From Mycolicibacterium moriokaense (GTDB taxonomy: Bacteria > Actinomycetota > Actinomycetes > Mycobacteriales > Mycobacteriaceae): 64,000 nucleotides of DNA. The notes beneath the pieces were generated by a model. The model was given only the letters and a program-made list of their open reading frames with translations. It made no database searches and had not been told where the DNA came from. Position numbers and translations under genes: made by a program. The stretch is from positions 372,001 to 436,000 of the forward strand of contig NZ_AP022560.1 of assembly GCF_010726085.1 (NCBI RefSeq). The letters are read 5' to 3'. Shown one piece after another: positions 52,886-61,219 of this stretch (positions within the stretch are counted from its first letter, which is position 1; every line of letters starts with the position of its first letter).

Positions 52886-55383
52886 GGAGGCGGCGGTGGA
52901 GCACCGGGCGCGACGGGCTCGGGCGGCGGACCCGGCGCGGGTGCACCAGGCACCGGCGGCGGGGCGACGGGCACCGTCGTCGGCGGGCCCCACGGGATCG
53001 TGACTCCGGGCGCCAGCTCGATGGTCGGCTGGATCACGGTGGTCGACGGCGGTGGCGGCACGTCCGTCGTGGTCGACGGGGGTGGCGGCGGGGCTTGGGG
53101 CACACCCGCATACCCGCCGACCTCCTCGGGCTTGGGGAACGACTCGATCTCGGTGTCCTCGAGCGCGCCGTCCATCGTCGCTTTCCAGATGTCCGACGGC
53201 AGGCCCGAGCCGTAGACCGGCGAACCCCACTTGTTCTCAAGTGGTTTCGTGCCGTCGGTGGTGCCGACCCAGACCGCGGTCGACAACGACGGCGTGAAGC
53301 CGACCATCCACGCGTCACGGTTGGCGCCGGTGTCGCCGAGCTGATTGGTCCCCGTCTTCGCCCCGGACGGCCGCCCGCCGGCCAGCGCGTGCCCGTTGGA
53401 GTACGCGGCGATGGGCTGCATGGCGGCGATGACGTTGTCGGCGACCTTCTTGTCGATGCGCTGCTCGCCCTGGTCGTCCTGCTGCGACGCGTCGAACAGC
53501 ACCTCGCCCTGCGAGTTGACGACCTTCTGCACGAAGTGCGGCTTGTGGTAGACGCCCGACGCCGCGATGGTCGCGTACGCCGACGCCATGTCGATGACGC
53601 GGGTCTGATACTGGCCCAACACGATTCCGTTGTTAGGCGGCCCGCCCTCACCATCCTCGGACAGTGTGTGTTCCACGCCGGGGAAGCTCTCGGCGATGCC
53701 CGCCCCATGCGCGGCCTTGGCCACGTCCTCGGGTCCGTTCTTCAGCTTGAGCATCAGCCGGTAATAGCTGGTGTTGAGCGAGCGCTTCAGCGCCTCGGCA
53801 ATGTTGCAGGTACCGCAGCCGGCGCCCTCGACGTTATTGATGGTGATGCCGTTCAGCTGCACCGGTGAACTGTCCACCTGCGTGCCCAGGCCCATGCCCT
53901 GCTCCAGCGCCGCGATCAACGCGAACACCTTGAACGACGATCCGGTCGGCAGCCCGGCCTGAGCGAAGTCGAATCCGTTGGCGTCCGTGCCGCCGTAATA
54001 CGCCTCGACCCCGCCGGTCTTTGGGTTGATCGACACAATCGCGGTGCGCATGTCGGGATCTTGGCCCTCGAGGTACTCGGCCGCGGCTTCTTCGGCGGCC
54101 TTCTGCGCCTTGGGGTTGATCGTCGTGGTGATCTGCAGCCCCTCGGTGTTCAGCGTCTGCTCGTCGATGTCGAAGAGCTCGAGCAGTTCCTTCTGCACCT
54201 GCCGCTCGATCAGGCCGTTGGGGCCCGTCGTCTGGTTTTGTGAGCTGGCCAGTTCGGGCGGCACCGTCTGCGGGAAAACCTGCTCCGCACGTTCGCTCGG
54301 CGACAGCGCGCCGATCTCCACCATGCCGTCGAGCACCCAGTTCCAGCGCCGCTCCGCACCCTCGGGGTTGACGGCCGGGTCCAGCCCCGACGGCTGCTGG
54401 ATGAGCGCGGCCAGCAGCGCGCCCTCGGCGACGTTGAGCTGTTCGACGGGCTTGTCGAAATACGCCTTCGACGCAGCAGCGATGCCATAGGAGCCGCGCC
54501 CGAAGTAGATGATGTTCAGATACGACTGCAGCACTTGGTCTTTGGACCACTGGCCGGCCATCTTCGTCGAGATGACCAGCTCCTTGGCCTTTCGGATCAG
54601 TCCGCCGACGCCCGAGCGCTCGGAGCCCACCAACGCGTTCTTCACGTACTGCTGAGTGATCGTCGACCCGCCCTGCAGATCACCGCCGAACAGGTTGTTC
54701 TTGATGGCCCGGATGAAGCCAGTGAACGAGAAACCCGGATTGCTGTAGAAGTCCCGGTCCTCGGCCGCCATCACCGCGTTGCGCACCTGCACCGGTATCT
54801 GGTCGATGTTGACGTCGACCCGGTTGCCTTCCGGCGGAACGATTTTCGCCAGCTCGCTGCCGTCGCTGGCCAGGATCGTCGACACCTGGTTGGTGCGGAT
54901 GTCGCCCGGCTTCGGCACGTCGACGATCATGTACGCCATCGCGAAGGTGATGATCGGCAGCACGATCATCGCGACCACCGCCGCGACGAGCCCGCGCCGG
55001 ACCCACTTCCAATTGATCTGCGGGCCCTGCCCCGGCGGCCTGCCCGGGCGTTCCGGTGGTCCGCCACCGCCCGGCGGGCGACGCGGCGGCGGGGGAGGGG
55101 GAGGCGCCTGCTTCGGCGCCGGAGTGCCGTCGAGTGCCGCCTTCACCGCGTCGATGGGATCGCGATACTGCGGCGGCGCGGCACCACGCACCGGCGGCAG
55201 GATGGTCGTGTGCCTGTCGTCGGGCGGCAGGCTGCGGGTACGCGGCGCCGCGGGCACGCCCATCTGCTGGCGGGCGCGTCCGGCGTCCTGGGAGTGTCTG
55301 GGTTCGGGATCGCTCACACCATCAGCCATCTGCCCGACGCGGGCATCATTGGCTGACCGGTCGTGGCGCCCTTCGCTATTCAC
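52882..55383 (-). CDS. ponA1: Bifunctional penicillin-binding protein PonA1
   Basis: The 833-residue class A PBP polymerises and crosslinks peptidoglycan. The cytosolic N-terminus starts VNSEGRH and is Pro-rich with SLPPDDRHTTILPPV. One membrane helix follows at about residues 145-170, then GT51 motifs (EDRDFYSNPG, GGSTITQQYVKN) and the transpeptidase motifs SxxK (TGSSFKVFA), SLN and KTG (AKTGTNQLG). The tail is a polyproline stretch. GTG at 55383 overlaps the DUF5318 gene by 8 bases and gives the M. tuberculosis PonA1 N-terminus; the frame to 55461 was rejected. Confidence 0.96.
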   Translation of the reverse strand: MNSEGRHDRSANDARVGQMADGVSDPEPRHSQDAGRARQQMGVPAAPRTRSLPPDDRHTTILPPVRGAAPPQYRDPIDAVKAALDGTPAPKQAPPPPPPPRRPPGGGGPPERPGRPPGQGPQINWKWVRRGLVAAVVAMIVLPIITFAMAYMIVDVPKPGDIRTNQVSTILASDGSELAKIVPPEGNRVDVNIDQIPVQVRNAVMAAEDRDFYSNPGFSFTGFIRAIKNNLFGGDLQGGSTITQQYVKNALVGSERSGVGGLIRKAKELVISTKMAGQWSKDQVLQSYLNIIYFGRGSYGIAAASKAYFDKPVEQLNVAEGALLAALIQQPSGLDPAVNPEGAERRWNWVLDGMVEIGALSPSERAEQVFPQTVPPELASSQNQTTGPNGLIERQVQKELLELFDIDEQTLNTEGLQITTTINPKAQKAAEEAAAEYLEGQDPDMRTAIVSINPKTGGVEAYYGGTDANGFDFAQAGLPTGSSFKVFALIAALEQGMGLGTQVDSSPVQLNGITINNVEGAGCGTCNIAEALKRSLNTSYYRLMLKLKNGPEDVAKAAHGAGIAESFPGVEHTLSEDGEGGPPNNGIVLGQYQTRVIDMASAYATIAASGVYHKPHFVQKVVNSQGEVLFDASQQDDQGEQRIDKKVADNVIAAMQPIAAYSNGHALAGGRPSGAKTGTNQLGDTGANRDAWMVGFTPSLSTAVWVGTTDGTKPLENKWGSPVYGSGLPSDIWKATMDGALEDTEIESFPKPEEVGGYAGVPQAPPPPPSTTTDVPPPPSTTVIQPTIELAPGVTIPWGPPTTVPVAPPPVPGAPAPGPPPEPVAPGAPPPPP

Positions 55384-55810
55384 TGGCCGTGCGCGCACGA
55401 CTGCGCGCGGTCTGAGTACGCCTCGGCGTCCGCGACCCCTTCGGTGGCGGCACGGCCCCAAGCACGTACGACTTGACCAGGTGATTCCAGCTGCAGGTTC
55501 GGCATACCTCCACCACGTGTACCGAAAACTCGTCGTAGCGGGTTGCCAGCAGGACCAACTCCTCGGCGGTGCGCGCCGATCCGGATACGGCGCCCAGGTG
55601 GTCGCCGAACACCCACGACACCAGGGTGAGCTGCTCCTTGCGGCAGATCGGGCACGTCACCGAACTGGGCTTCCCGTGGAACTTCGCGGCGCGCAGCAGG
55701 TAGGGGTTGGCATCGCAGACCTCCGAGACGCCCGTGCGTCCCGAGTAGACCTCCGCCAGCAGGGACCGTCGCCGAAGCGCGTAGTCCACCACCTGTCGCT
55801 GCAACCGCAC
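55376..55810 (-). CDS. DUF5318-type zinc-ribbon-like protein (Rv0049 type)
   Basis: The 144-residue protein has two CxxC pairs, TCPIC and CRTC, about 50 residues apart, forming a probable zinc site, and a basic C-terminal tail (KGSRTPRRTQTARSRAR). It begins MRLQRQVVDYALRRRSLLAEVYSGR with a GTG at 55810. It is first in the operon with ponA1 and the glycosyltransferase, as Rv0049 is with Rv0050. A regulatory or nucleic-acid-binding role in envelope synthesis is possible but unproven. Confidence 0.82.
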   Translation of the reverse strand: MRLQRQVVDYALRRRSLLAEVYSGRTGVSEVCDANPYLLRAAKFHGKPSSVTCPICRKEQLTLVSWVFGDHLGAVSGSARTAEELVLLATRYDEFSVHVVEVCRTCSWNHLVKSYVLGAVPPPKGSRTPRRTQTARSRARTASE

Positions 55811-55913
55811 GGAGACCAGAGTACGTCGGCCTCCGGACAGTGGAGGCGCGACGCCACCGACGTCGTCTCCCTAGACACGGTGACCAGCGCGGCAGACATT
55901 TACGATCATCGTC

Positions 55914-56771
55914 GTGGCGAACCGGCAGACGGCAGGAACGCGGGCGAGAGACACCGACCGCAACGACACGTGCCAGATTCTCGACAGTGCGCTGGCCGAC
56001 GGGCAGCTGTCGATGGAGGAGCACCGCACCCGAGTAGCCCTGGCCACCCAAGCCGAAACCCTGGGCGATCTGCAATCGCTGATCTCGGACCTGCAGACCT
56101 CCAATGCGCCGGTACAACTGCCCGACCTCAAGCGACGGCCCACGCTGTCCGGAGCCGGCGGTGGATGGGGCATCCGCCTCGCCGTGGCCGGCGTGCTGGT
56201 GGTGCTCGGCATCGCGATCGGCTGGGGCCTGTACGGCAACACGACCTCCCCGGTGGACTTCACCTCCGATCCGGGCGCCAAGAGCGACGGGATTCCGGCG
56301 AGGGTGCTCACCGCACCCAAACAGCTGCAGTCGCTCGGTGGGTTGAACGGTCTCATCGAGCAGATGAAGCAGAAGTTCGGCGACACCGAGGGCTACCGGC
56401 TGGTGGTGTATCCGGAGTACGCGTCGCTGGATCGGCCCGACCCCAACGACGAGCGGCGCAAGCTCAGCTACACCTACCGCGGCGGCTGGGGTGACCCGTC
56501 GTCGTCGGCCAAGAGTGACGGCGACCGCATGGTCGACCTGAGCAAGTTCGATGCCAAAGAGATCGTCGCCGTGTTCCGCGGCGCTCCCGAGACGCTTGGC
56601 GCCAAGCCGGCCGACGTCACGAGCACCTACCTCATCTTCGAGCCGAGCAGCGATGAGACCGCGCCACCCGGCGCGCTCGACGTCACCATCTATGTCTCCA
56701 CCGACTTCGGCAGCGGCTACATCGAGCTCAACGGCGACGGCACCACCAAGCAGATCAACTACGTCGACTGA
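55914..56771 (+). CDS. DUF1707 membrane protein (Rv0048c type)
   Basis: The 285-residue protein has an N-terminal DUF1707 domain (RDTDRNDTCQILDSALADGQLSMEEHRTRVALATQAETLGDLQSLISDLQ), one membrane helix (LAVAGVLVVLGIAIGWGLYG, about residues 85-105) and an outer domain of about 170 residues. DUF1707 resembles a short SHOCT-like helical module found on membrane proteins. GTG at 55914. It is divergent to the DUF5318-ponA1 operon by 103 bases and precedes PadR-ino1, as in M. tuberculosis. Confidence 0.85.
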   Translation: MANRQTAGTRARDTDRNDTCQILDSALADGQLSMEEHRTRVALATQAETLGDLQSLISDLQTSNAPVQLPDLKRRPTLSGAGGGWGIRLAVAGVLVVLGIAIGWGLYGNTTSPVDFTSDPGAKSDGIPARVLTAPKQLQSLGGLNGLIEQMKQKFGDTEGYRLVVYPEYASLDRPDPNDERRKLSYTYRGGWGDPSSSAKSDGDRMVDLSKFDAKEIVAVFRGAPETLGAKPADVTSTYLIFEPSSDETAPPGALDVTIYVSTDFGSGYIELNGDGTTKQINYVD

Positions 56772-56818
56772 CGTCCTCCCCGGCGTGGGGTTGCGCGGCC
56801 CTTTGGTAGCGGCGAATA

Positions 56819-56831
56819 TATCGGCGCGATA
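56819..56831. promoter_or_regulatory. Candidate PadR operator upstream of padR-ino1
   Basis: TATCG (56819-56823) and CGATA (56827-56831) form a short inverted repeat with a 3-base spacer in an AT-rich patch, 54 bases before the padR start. The TACTAT at 56830-56835 is -10 like. PadR autoregulators often bind such ATATC/GATAT dyads. Confidence 0.4.
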
Positions 56832-56884
56832 CTATTGCCAGAGGTGTTGGACCGCAGCACCAGCCAAGCAAAGGAGGTGGCTCG

Positions 56885-57430
56885 ATGTTGGAGCTCGCCA
56901 TCCTGGGCCTTCTACTCGAATCGCCCATGCATGGCTACGAGCTGCGCAAACGTCTGACCGGCCTGCTGGGCGCCTTTCGAGCGTTCTCCTACGGCTCGCT
57001 GTACCCGGCACTGCGGCGCATGCAGGCCGACGGCCTGATCGTCGAGGACGCCGCACCGGAGGGGGTGCCGAAGATGCGCCGTGCGCGACGCGTCTACCGG
57101 CTCACCGACGCGGGCATCCAGCGCTTCACCGAACTGGTCGCCGACACCGGGCCGCAGAACTTCTCCGACGACGGATTCGGCGTTCACCTCGCCTTCTTCA
57201 ATCGCACACCGGCCGAGGCGCGGATGCGGATCTTGGAGGGGCGCCGTCGTCAGGTGGAGGAGCGCCGCGAGGGCCTACGCGAAGCGATCGCACGGGCCAG
57301 CAGCTCGATCGATCGCTATACCCGGCAGCTTCATCAGCTCGGGTTGGAGTCCAGCGAGCGCGAAGTGAAATGGCTCAACGAATTGATAGCGGCGGAACGG
57401 TCCGCGCAACAACGGGCTGAACAGCCGTAA
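56885..57430 (+). CDS. PadR family transcriptional regulator (Rv0047c type)
   Basis: The 181-residue protein has the PadR winged helix (LELAILGLLLESPMHGYELRKRLTGLLGAFRAFSYGSLYPALRRMQADGLIVED) and a C-terminal helical dimerisation domain, PadR subfamily with the long C-terminus. AAAGGAGGT (56870-56878) lies 6 bases before the ATG. It sits 39 bases upstream of ino1 and is probably co-transcribed, giving feedback control of inositol synthesis; the operator candidate is at 56819-56831. Confidence 0.9.
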   Translation: MLELAILGLLLESPMHGYELRKRLTGLLGAFRAFSYGSLYPALRRMQADGLIVEDAAPEGVPKMRRARRVYRLTDAGIQRFTELVADTGPQNFSDDGFGVHLAFFNRTPAEARMRILEGRRRQVEERREGLREAIARASSSIDRYTRQLHQLGLESSEREVKWLNELIAAERSAQQRAEQP

Positions 57431-57469
57431 GCACTACCGGGTTAGTCAGGAGAGGGAGATAGACGTCAA

Positions 57470-58546
57470 ATGAGTGCAAACAATGACGTGCGCGTCGCAA
57501 TCGTCGGCGTGGGGAACTGCGCGTCCTCACTCGTGCAGGGTGTGCAGTACTACAAGGACGCCGACGAGAATGCGACAGTCCCCGGCCTGATGCATGTGCG
57601 GCTCGGCCCGTACCACGTGCGCGACGTCAAGTTCGTCGCCGCCTTCGACGTCGACGCCAAGAAGGTCGGCTTCGACCTCTCCGAGGCGATCTTCGCGTCG
57701 GAGAACAACACCATCAAAATTGCCGACGTGCCGCCGACCAACGTCGTCGTGCAGCGCGGCCCGACGCTCGACGGCATCGGCAAGTACTACGCCGACACCA
57801 TCGAGGTATCGGACTCCGATCCGGTCGACGTGGTCAAGGTGCTCAAGGACAACGAGGTCGACGTGCTGGTGTCCTACCTGCCCGTCGGCTCGGAAGAGGC
57901 CGACAAGTTCTACGCGCAGTGCGCGATCGACGCGAACGTGGCATTCGTCAACGCGCTGCCCGTCTTCATCGCCTCCGACCCGGTGTGGGCGAAGAAGTTC
58001 GAGGACGCCGGCGTGCCGATCGTGGGCGACGACATCAAGAGCCAGGTCGGCGCGACGATCACGCACCGCGTGATGGCCAAGCTGTTCGAGGACCGCGGCG
58101 TGCAGCTCGACCGCACGATGCAGCTGAACGTCGGCGGCAACATGGACTTCCTCAACATGCTCGAGCGCGAGCGCCTCGAGTCGAAGAAGATCTCCAAGAC
58201 GCAGGCGGTCACGTCGAATCTGCAGCGCGAATTCAAGACCAAGGACGTGCACATCGGCCCGTCCGATCACGTCGGCTGGCTCGACGACCGCAAGTGGGCC
58301 TACGTGCGGCTGGAGGGCCGGGCGTTCGGTGACGTGCCGTTGAATCTGGAGTACAAGCTCGAGGTGTGGGACTCGCCGAACTCGGCTGGCGTGATCATCG
58401 ACGCGGTGCGCGCGGCGAAGATCGCCAAGGACCGCGGCATCGGCGGCCCCGTCGAGGCGGCGTCGGCCTACCTGATGAAGAGCCCCCCGAAGCAGCTGCC
58501 GGACGATATCGCGCGCGCCCGGCTCGAGGATTTCATCGAGGGCTGA
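57470..58546 (+). CDS. ino1: Inositol-3-phosphate synthase
   Basis: The 358-residue enzyme converts glucose 6-phosphate to inositol 3-phosphate with bound NAD. The NAD motif is [16 protein letters not shown] at residues about 8-23; active-site segments include [26 protein letters not shown] and [29 protein letters not shown]. Product feeds phosphatidylinositol, mannosides and mycothiol. The RBS region GGAGAGGGAG is 10 bases upstream. A gene-end palindrome follows at 58556-58608. Confidence 0.96.
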   Translation: MSANNDVRVAIVGVGNCASSLVQGVQYYKDADENATVPGLMHVRLGPYHVRDVKFVAAFDVDAKKVGFDLSEAIFASENNTIKIADVPPTNVVVQRGPTLDGIGKYYADTIEVSDSDPVDVVKVLKDNEVDVLVSYLPVGSEEADKFYAQCAIDANVAFVNALPVFIASDPVWAKKFEDAGVPIVGDDIKSQVGATITHRVMAKLFEDRGVQLDRTMQLNVGGNMDFLNMLERERLESKKISKTQAVTSNLQREFKTKDVHIGPSDHVGWLDDRKWAYVRLEGRAFGDVPLNLEYKLEVWDSPNSAGVIIDAVRAAKIAKDRGIGGPVEAASAYLMKSPPKQLPDDIARARLEDFIEG

Positions 58547-58555
58547 TTCTTACCT

Positions 58556-58608
58556 GCGGTTTGTGTGCGTTCGGGAGCGGTGAGCGTACCTAAACGCACA
58601 CAAACCGC
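58556..58608. terminator. Gene-end palindromic element, copy 2
   Basis: Perfect 16-base arms GCGGTTTGTGTGCGTT (58556-58571) and AACGCACACAAACCGC (58593-58608) enclose 21 bases with TGAGCG-like sequence. It starts 10 bases after the ino1 stop. The arms and the CCTAAACGCACACAAA block are shared with the copy at 51180-51228. Probable bidirectional terminator or dispersed repeat. Confidence 0.65.
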
Positions 58609-58627
58609 CGTCAGTTAGGGTCGCCTC

Positions 58628-59530
58628 ATGACCGACATCAGCGCTGATGACGAACTGGCCTCGCTTTCCGAATTCACCTTCCTCAAGGAGAACGCGCTTC
58701 AGGCGGGTGCGACGGGTCCGCTACCGGCCGTCGAGCGGATCGACACCGCGGCGATCAGCGCGCTGAAGTTCGGCGACGCGACACCGCGGGTGGTGTTCCT
58801 GCACGGTGGCGGACAGAACGCGCACACCTGGGACACCGTGATCGTCGGCCTCGGTGAACCGGCGCTGGCGATTGACCTGCCCGGGCACGGCCGGTCGGCG
58901 TGGCGCGAGGACGGGGACTACGGGCCCAAGCTCAACGCCGTCGCGATCGAACCCGTCGTGCGCACATTCGCCCCGGACGCCGAACTGGTTGTCGGGATGT
59001 CGCTGGGTGGGCTCACGGCGCTGAGGTTGGCGGTGACGGCGCCGGAGCTGGTCCGCAAGTTGGTGCTCGTCGACGTGACCCCGTCGGCGCCCGAACGTCA
59101 CACCGAGATGACCAAGGCGCAGATGGGCACGGTGGCGCTGGTGCAGGGTGAACGGACGTTCCCGAGCTTCGACGCGATGCTCGAGGTCACCGTCGCGGCC
59201 GCGCCGCATCGTGATCGAGAGTCGTTGCGGCGCGGTGTCTTTCACAACGCCAAGCGTCTCGAGGACGGCACCTGGACATGGCGGTACGACTCGTTCCGGA
59301 AGGGCGACGGCTTCGAGGGTCTGTGGGACGACGTCCCCAACCTCACCACGCCGACGACGTTGGTGCGCGGCGCGAAGTCGTTCTTCGTCAACGACGACGA
59401 CGCCGCCGAATTCGCCCGCAACGCACCAGGATTCCAGACCGTGCACATCGTCGAGGACTCCGGGCACTCCGTGCAGAGCGATCAGCCGGTCAAACTCATC
59501 GAGATCCTGCGCGGGGTGCTGGCCGGGTAA
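58628..59530 (+). CDS. Alpha/beta hydrolase (Rv0045c type esterase)
   Basis: The 300-residue hydrolase has the oxyanion region FLHGGGQNAHTWD, nucleophile elbow GMSLGG (Ser), and a histidine in EDSGHSVQSDQP. The order after ino1 matches Rv0045c, a characterised esterase. ATG at 58628. No signal peptide, so cytosolic. Substrate unknown. Confidence 0.88.
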   Translation: MTDISADDELASLSEFTFLKENALQAGATGPLPAVERIDTAAISALKFGDATPRVVFLHGGGQNAHTWDTVIVGLGEPALAIDLPGHGRSAWREDGDYGPKLNAVAIEPVVRTFAPDAELVVGMSLGGLTALRLAVTAPELVRKLVLVDVTPSAPERHTEMTKAQMGTVALVQGERTFPSFDAMLEVTVAAAPHRDRESLRRGVFHNAKRLEDGTWTWRYDSFRKGDGFEGLWDDVPNLTTPTTLVRGAKSFFVNDDDAAEFARNAPGFQTVHIVEDSGHSVQSDQPVKLIEILRGVLAG

Positions 59531-59642
59531 TCCCACCGCATGTAACCGGGTGGCGGGAATTCTCCCGATTCCGCGCCACACCGTTACAACCGATTGAGGG
59601 CCCAAGGGAATATCGGGACGTGATCCGGGTTACATATAGACC

Positions 59643-60440
59643 GTGAGCGTCCCAATTCGCATCGGCGTACAACTGCAGCCCCAGCACTCCCCGCAATACA
59701 GCCACATCCGCGACGCGGTGCGTCGCGCTGAAGACATCGGCGTCGACGTCGCCTTCAACTGGGATCACTTCTTCCCGCTCTACGGCGACCCCGACGGCGC
59801 GCACTACGAATGCTGGACGATGCTCGGCGCCTGGGCCGAGCAGACGACCCGACTGGAGATCGGCGCGTTGGTCACGTGCAACTCGTACCGCAACCCCGAA
59901 CTGCTCGCGGATATGGCCCGCACCGTCGACCACATCAGCGACGGCCGGCTGATCCTCGGCATCGGGTCCGGCTGGAAGCAGAAGGACTACGACGAATACG
60001 GCTACGAGTTCGGCACGGTCGGCAGCCGGCTCGACGACCTCGCGGAGGCGCTGCCCCGCATCAACTCGCGGCTGGCCAAGCTCAATCCCGCGCCGACACG
60101 CGACATCCCGATTCTGATCGGCGGCGGAGGCGAGAAGAAGACGCTGCGCTTGGTCGCCCAATACGGCGACATCTGGCACAGCTTCACCGACAGCGCCGCA
60201 TACCCGCGCAAGGCCGAGATCCTCGACAGCCACTGCGCCGAGGTCGGGCGCGATCCCGCCGAGATCGAGCGCTCTGCCGGTGTCGCGGGGGCCGACGAGG
60301 AAGCGCTTCTCAAGGAGGCCGACGCGCTCGCCGGGCTGGGCGTCACCCTGCTCACCGTGGGCGTCAACGGGCCGGATTACGATCTCACCCAGGCCCAGGC
60401 GTTGGTCCGGTGGCGTGACCGCCATACCGGCAAGTACTGA
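59643..60440 (+). CDS. LLM-class F420-dependent oxidoreductase (Rv0044c type)
   Basis: The 265-residue TIM-barrel protein starts VPIRIGVQLQPQHS and carries FNWDHFFPLYG, TTRLEIGALVTCNSYRNPELLADMARTVDHISDGRLILGIGSGWKQKDYDEYGYEFG, the conserved F420-binding part of luciferase-like monooxygenases, with the family RIxxGxGxGW pattern. GTG at 59643. Same order as M. tuberculosis Rv0044c. It probably transfers hydride between F420H2 and a small molecule. Confidence 0.88.
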   Translation: MSVPIRIGVQLQPQHSPQYSHIRDAVRRAEDIGVDVAFNWDHFFPLYGDPDGAHYECWTMLGAWAEQTTRLEIGALVTCNSYRNPELLADMARTVDHISDGRLILGIGSGWKQKDYDEYGYEFGTVGSRLDDLAEALPRINSRLAKLNPAPTRDIPILIGGGGEKKTLRLVAQYGDIWHSFTDSAAYPRKAEILDSHCAEVGRDPAEIERSAGVAGADEEALLKEADALAGLGVTLLTVGVNGPDYDLTQAQALVRWRDRHTGKY

Positions 60441-60494
60441 AAGCTCGCATAACAGGTCCGGCGCAGGCCGGTGGCGTGAGAAGCTGAGCCTCGC

Positions 60495-61175
60495 ATGCCC
60501 AAAAAGTACGGAATCAAAGAAAAAGACCTCGTGGTTTCGCACGTGGTCAATCTCGTGCTGACCGGCAAGCTCCGCTCCGGAGATCGGGTGGACCGCAATG
60601 AGATCGCCCAGGAACTCGGTGTCTCTCGGGTCCCGATCCAGGAGGCCGTCGTCCAGTTGGAACATGACGGGATCCTGTCGACGCGGTACCACCGCGGCGC
60701 GTACGTCGAGACGTTCGACGAGGCCGTCGTGCGTGAACACCTCGAGATATACGGAATGCTCATGGGCATCGCGTCCGCGCGCGCCGCGACCGACCCGGAG
60801 GCGCGGGTCCTCAGCGAGCTCGAGTCGATACTCGCCTTCATGCAAAGCAATCGCGAGGCACGCGCTTTCCAGGACGCCGCATGGGATTTCCGCGCCCTCA
60901 TCAACGACACGTATTGCGGACCGCGGCTGAAAGCGGTGATCGCGTCCTCACACGCCTTCAACCCGCGTGACTTCTGGGTCACCTACCTCCACAGCTACGA
61001 GGAGATGCTGTCCCACTACGAACTCGAGCTCGACGCCATTCGTCGCCGCGACCCCGACGGCGCCAGGAACGCCTGCGCCATGCGCGCCGCATTTATGTCC
61101 CGCATCCTGCTGGGCGAACTGGTGCGGCGCGGCGTGCTTCCGCCCCAGGACTCACCGCCGCTGCATTCTGATTGA
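60495..61175 (+). CDS. GntR family (FCD/FadR-like) transcriptional regulator (Rv0043c type)
   Basis: The 226-residue regulator has an N-terminal GntR winged helix (LRSGDRVDRNEIAQELGVSRVPIQEAVVQLEHDGILSTRYHRGAYVETF) and a C-terminal FCD helical ligand domain with FMQSNREARAFQDAAWDFRALIND. FCD domains bind a metal and a carboxylate. It may control the adjacent F420 gene or the ABC transporter 44 bases downstream. Confidence 0.88.
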   Translation: MPKKYGIKEKDLVVSHVVNLVLTGKLRSGDRVDRNEIAQELGVSRVPIQEAVVQLEHDGILSTRYHRGAYVETFDEAVVREHLEIYGMLMGIASARAATDPEARVLSELESILAFMQSNREARAFQDAAWDFRALINDTYCGPRLKAVIASSHAFNPRDFWVTYLHSYEEMLSHYELELDAIRRRDPDGARNACAMRAAFMSRILLGELVRRGVLPPQDSPPLHSD

Positions 61176-61219
61176 GGCTAAATCGGTGGGAGAACGCCGT
61201 CGGTGGTTACCTTGCTTGA

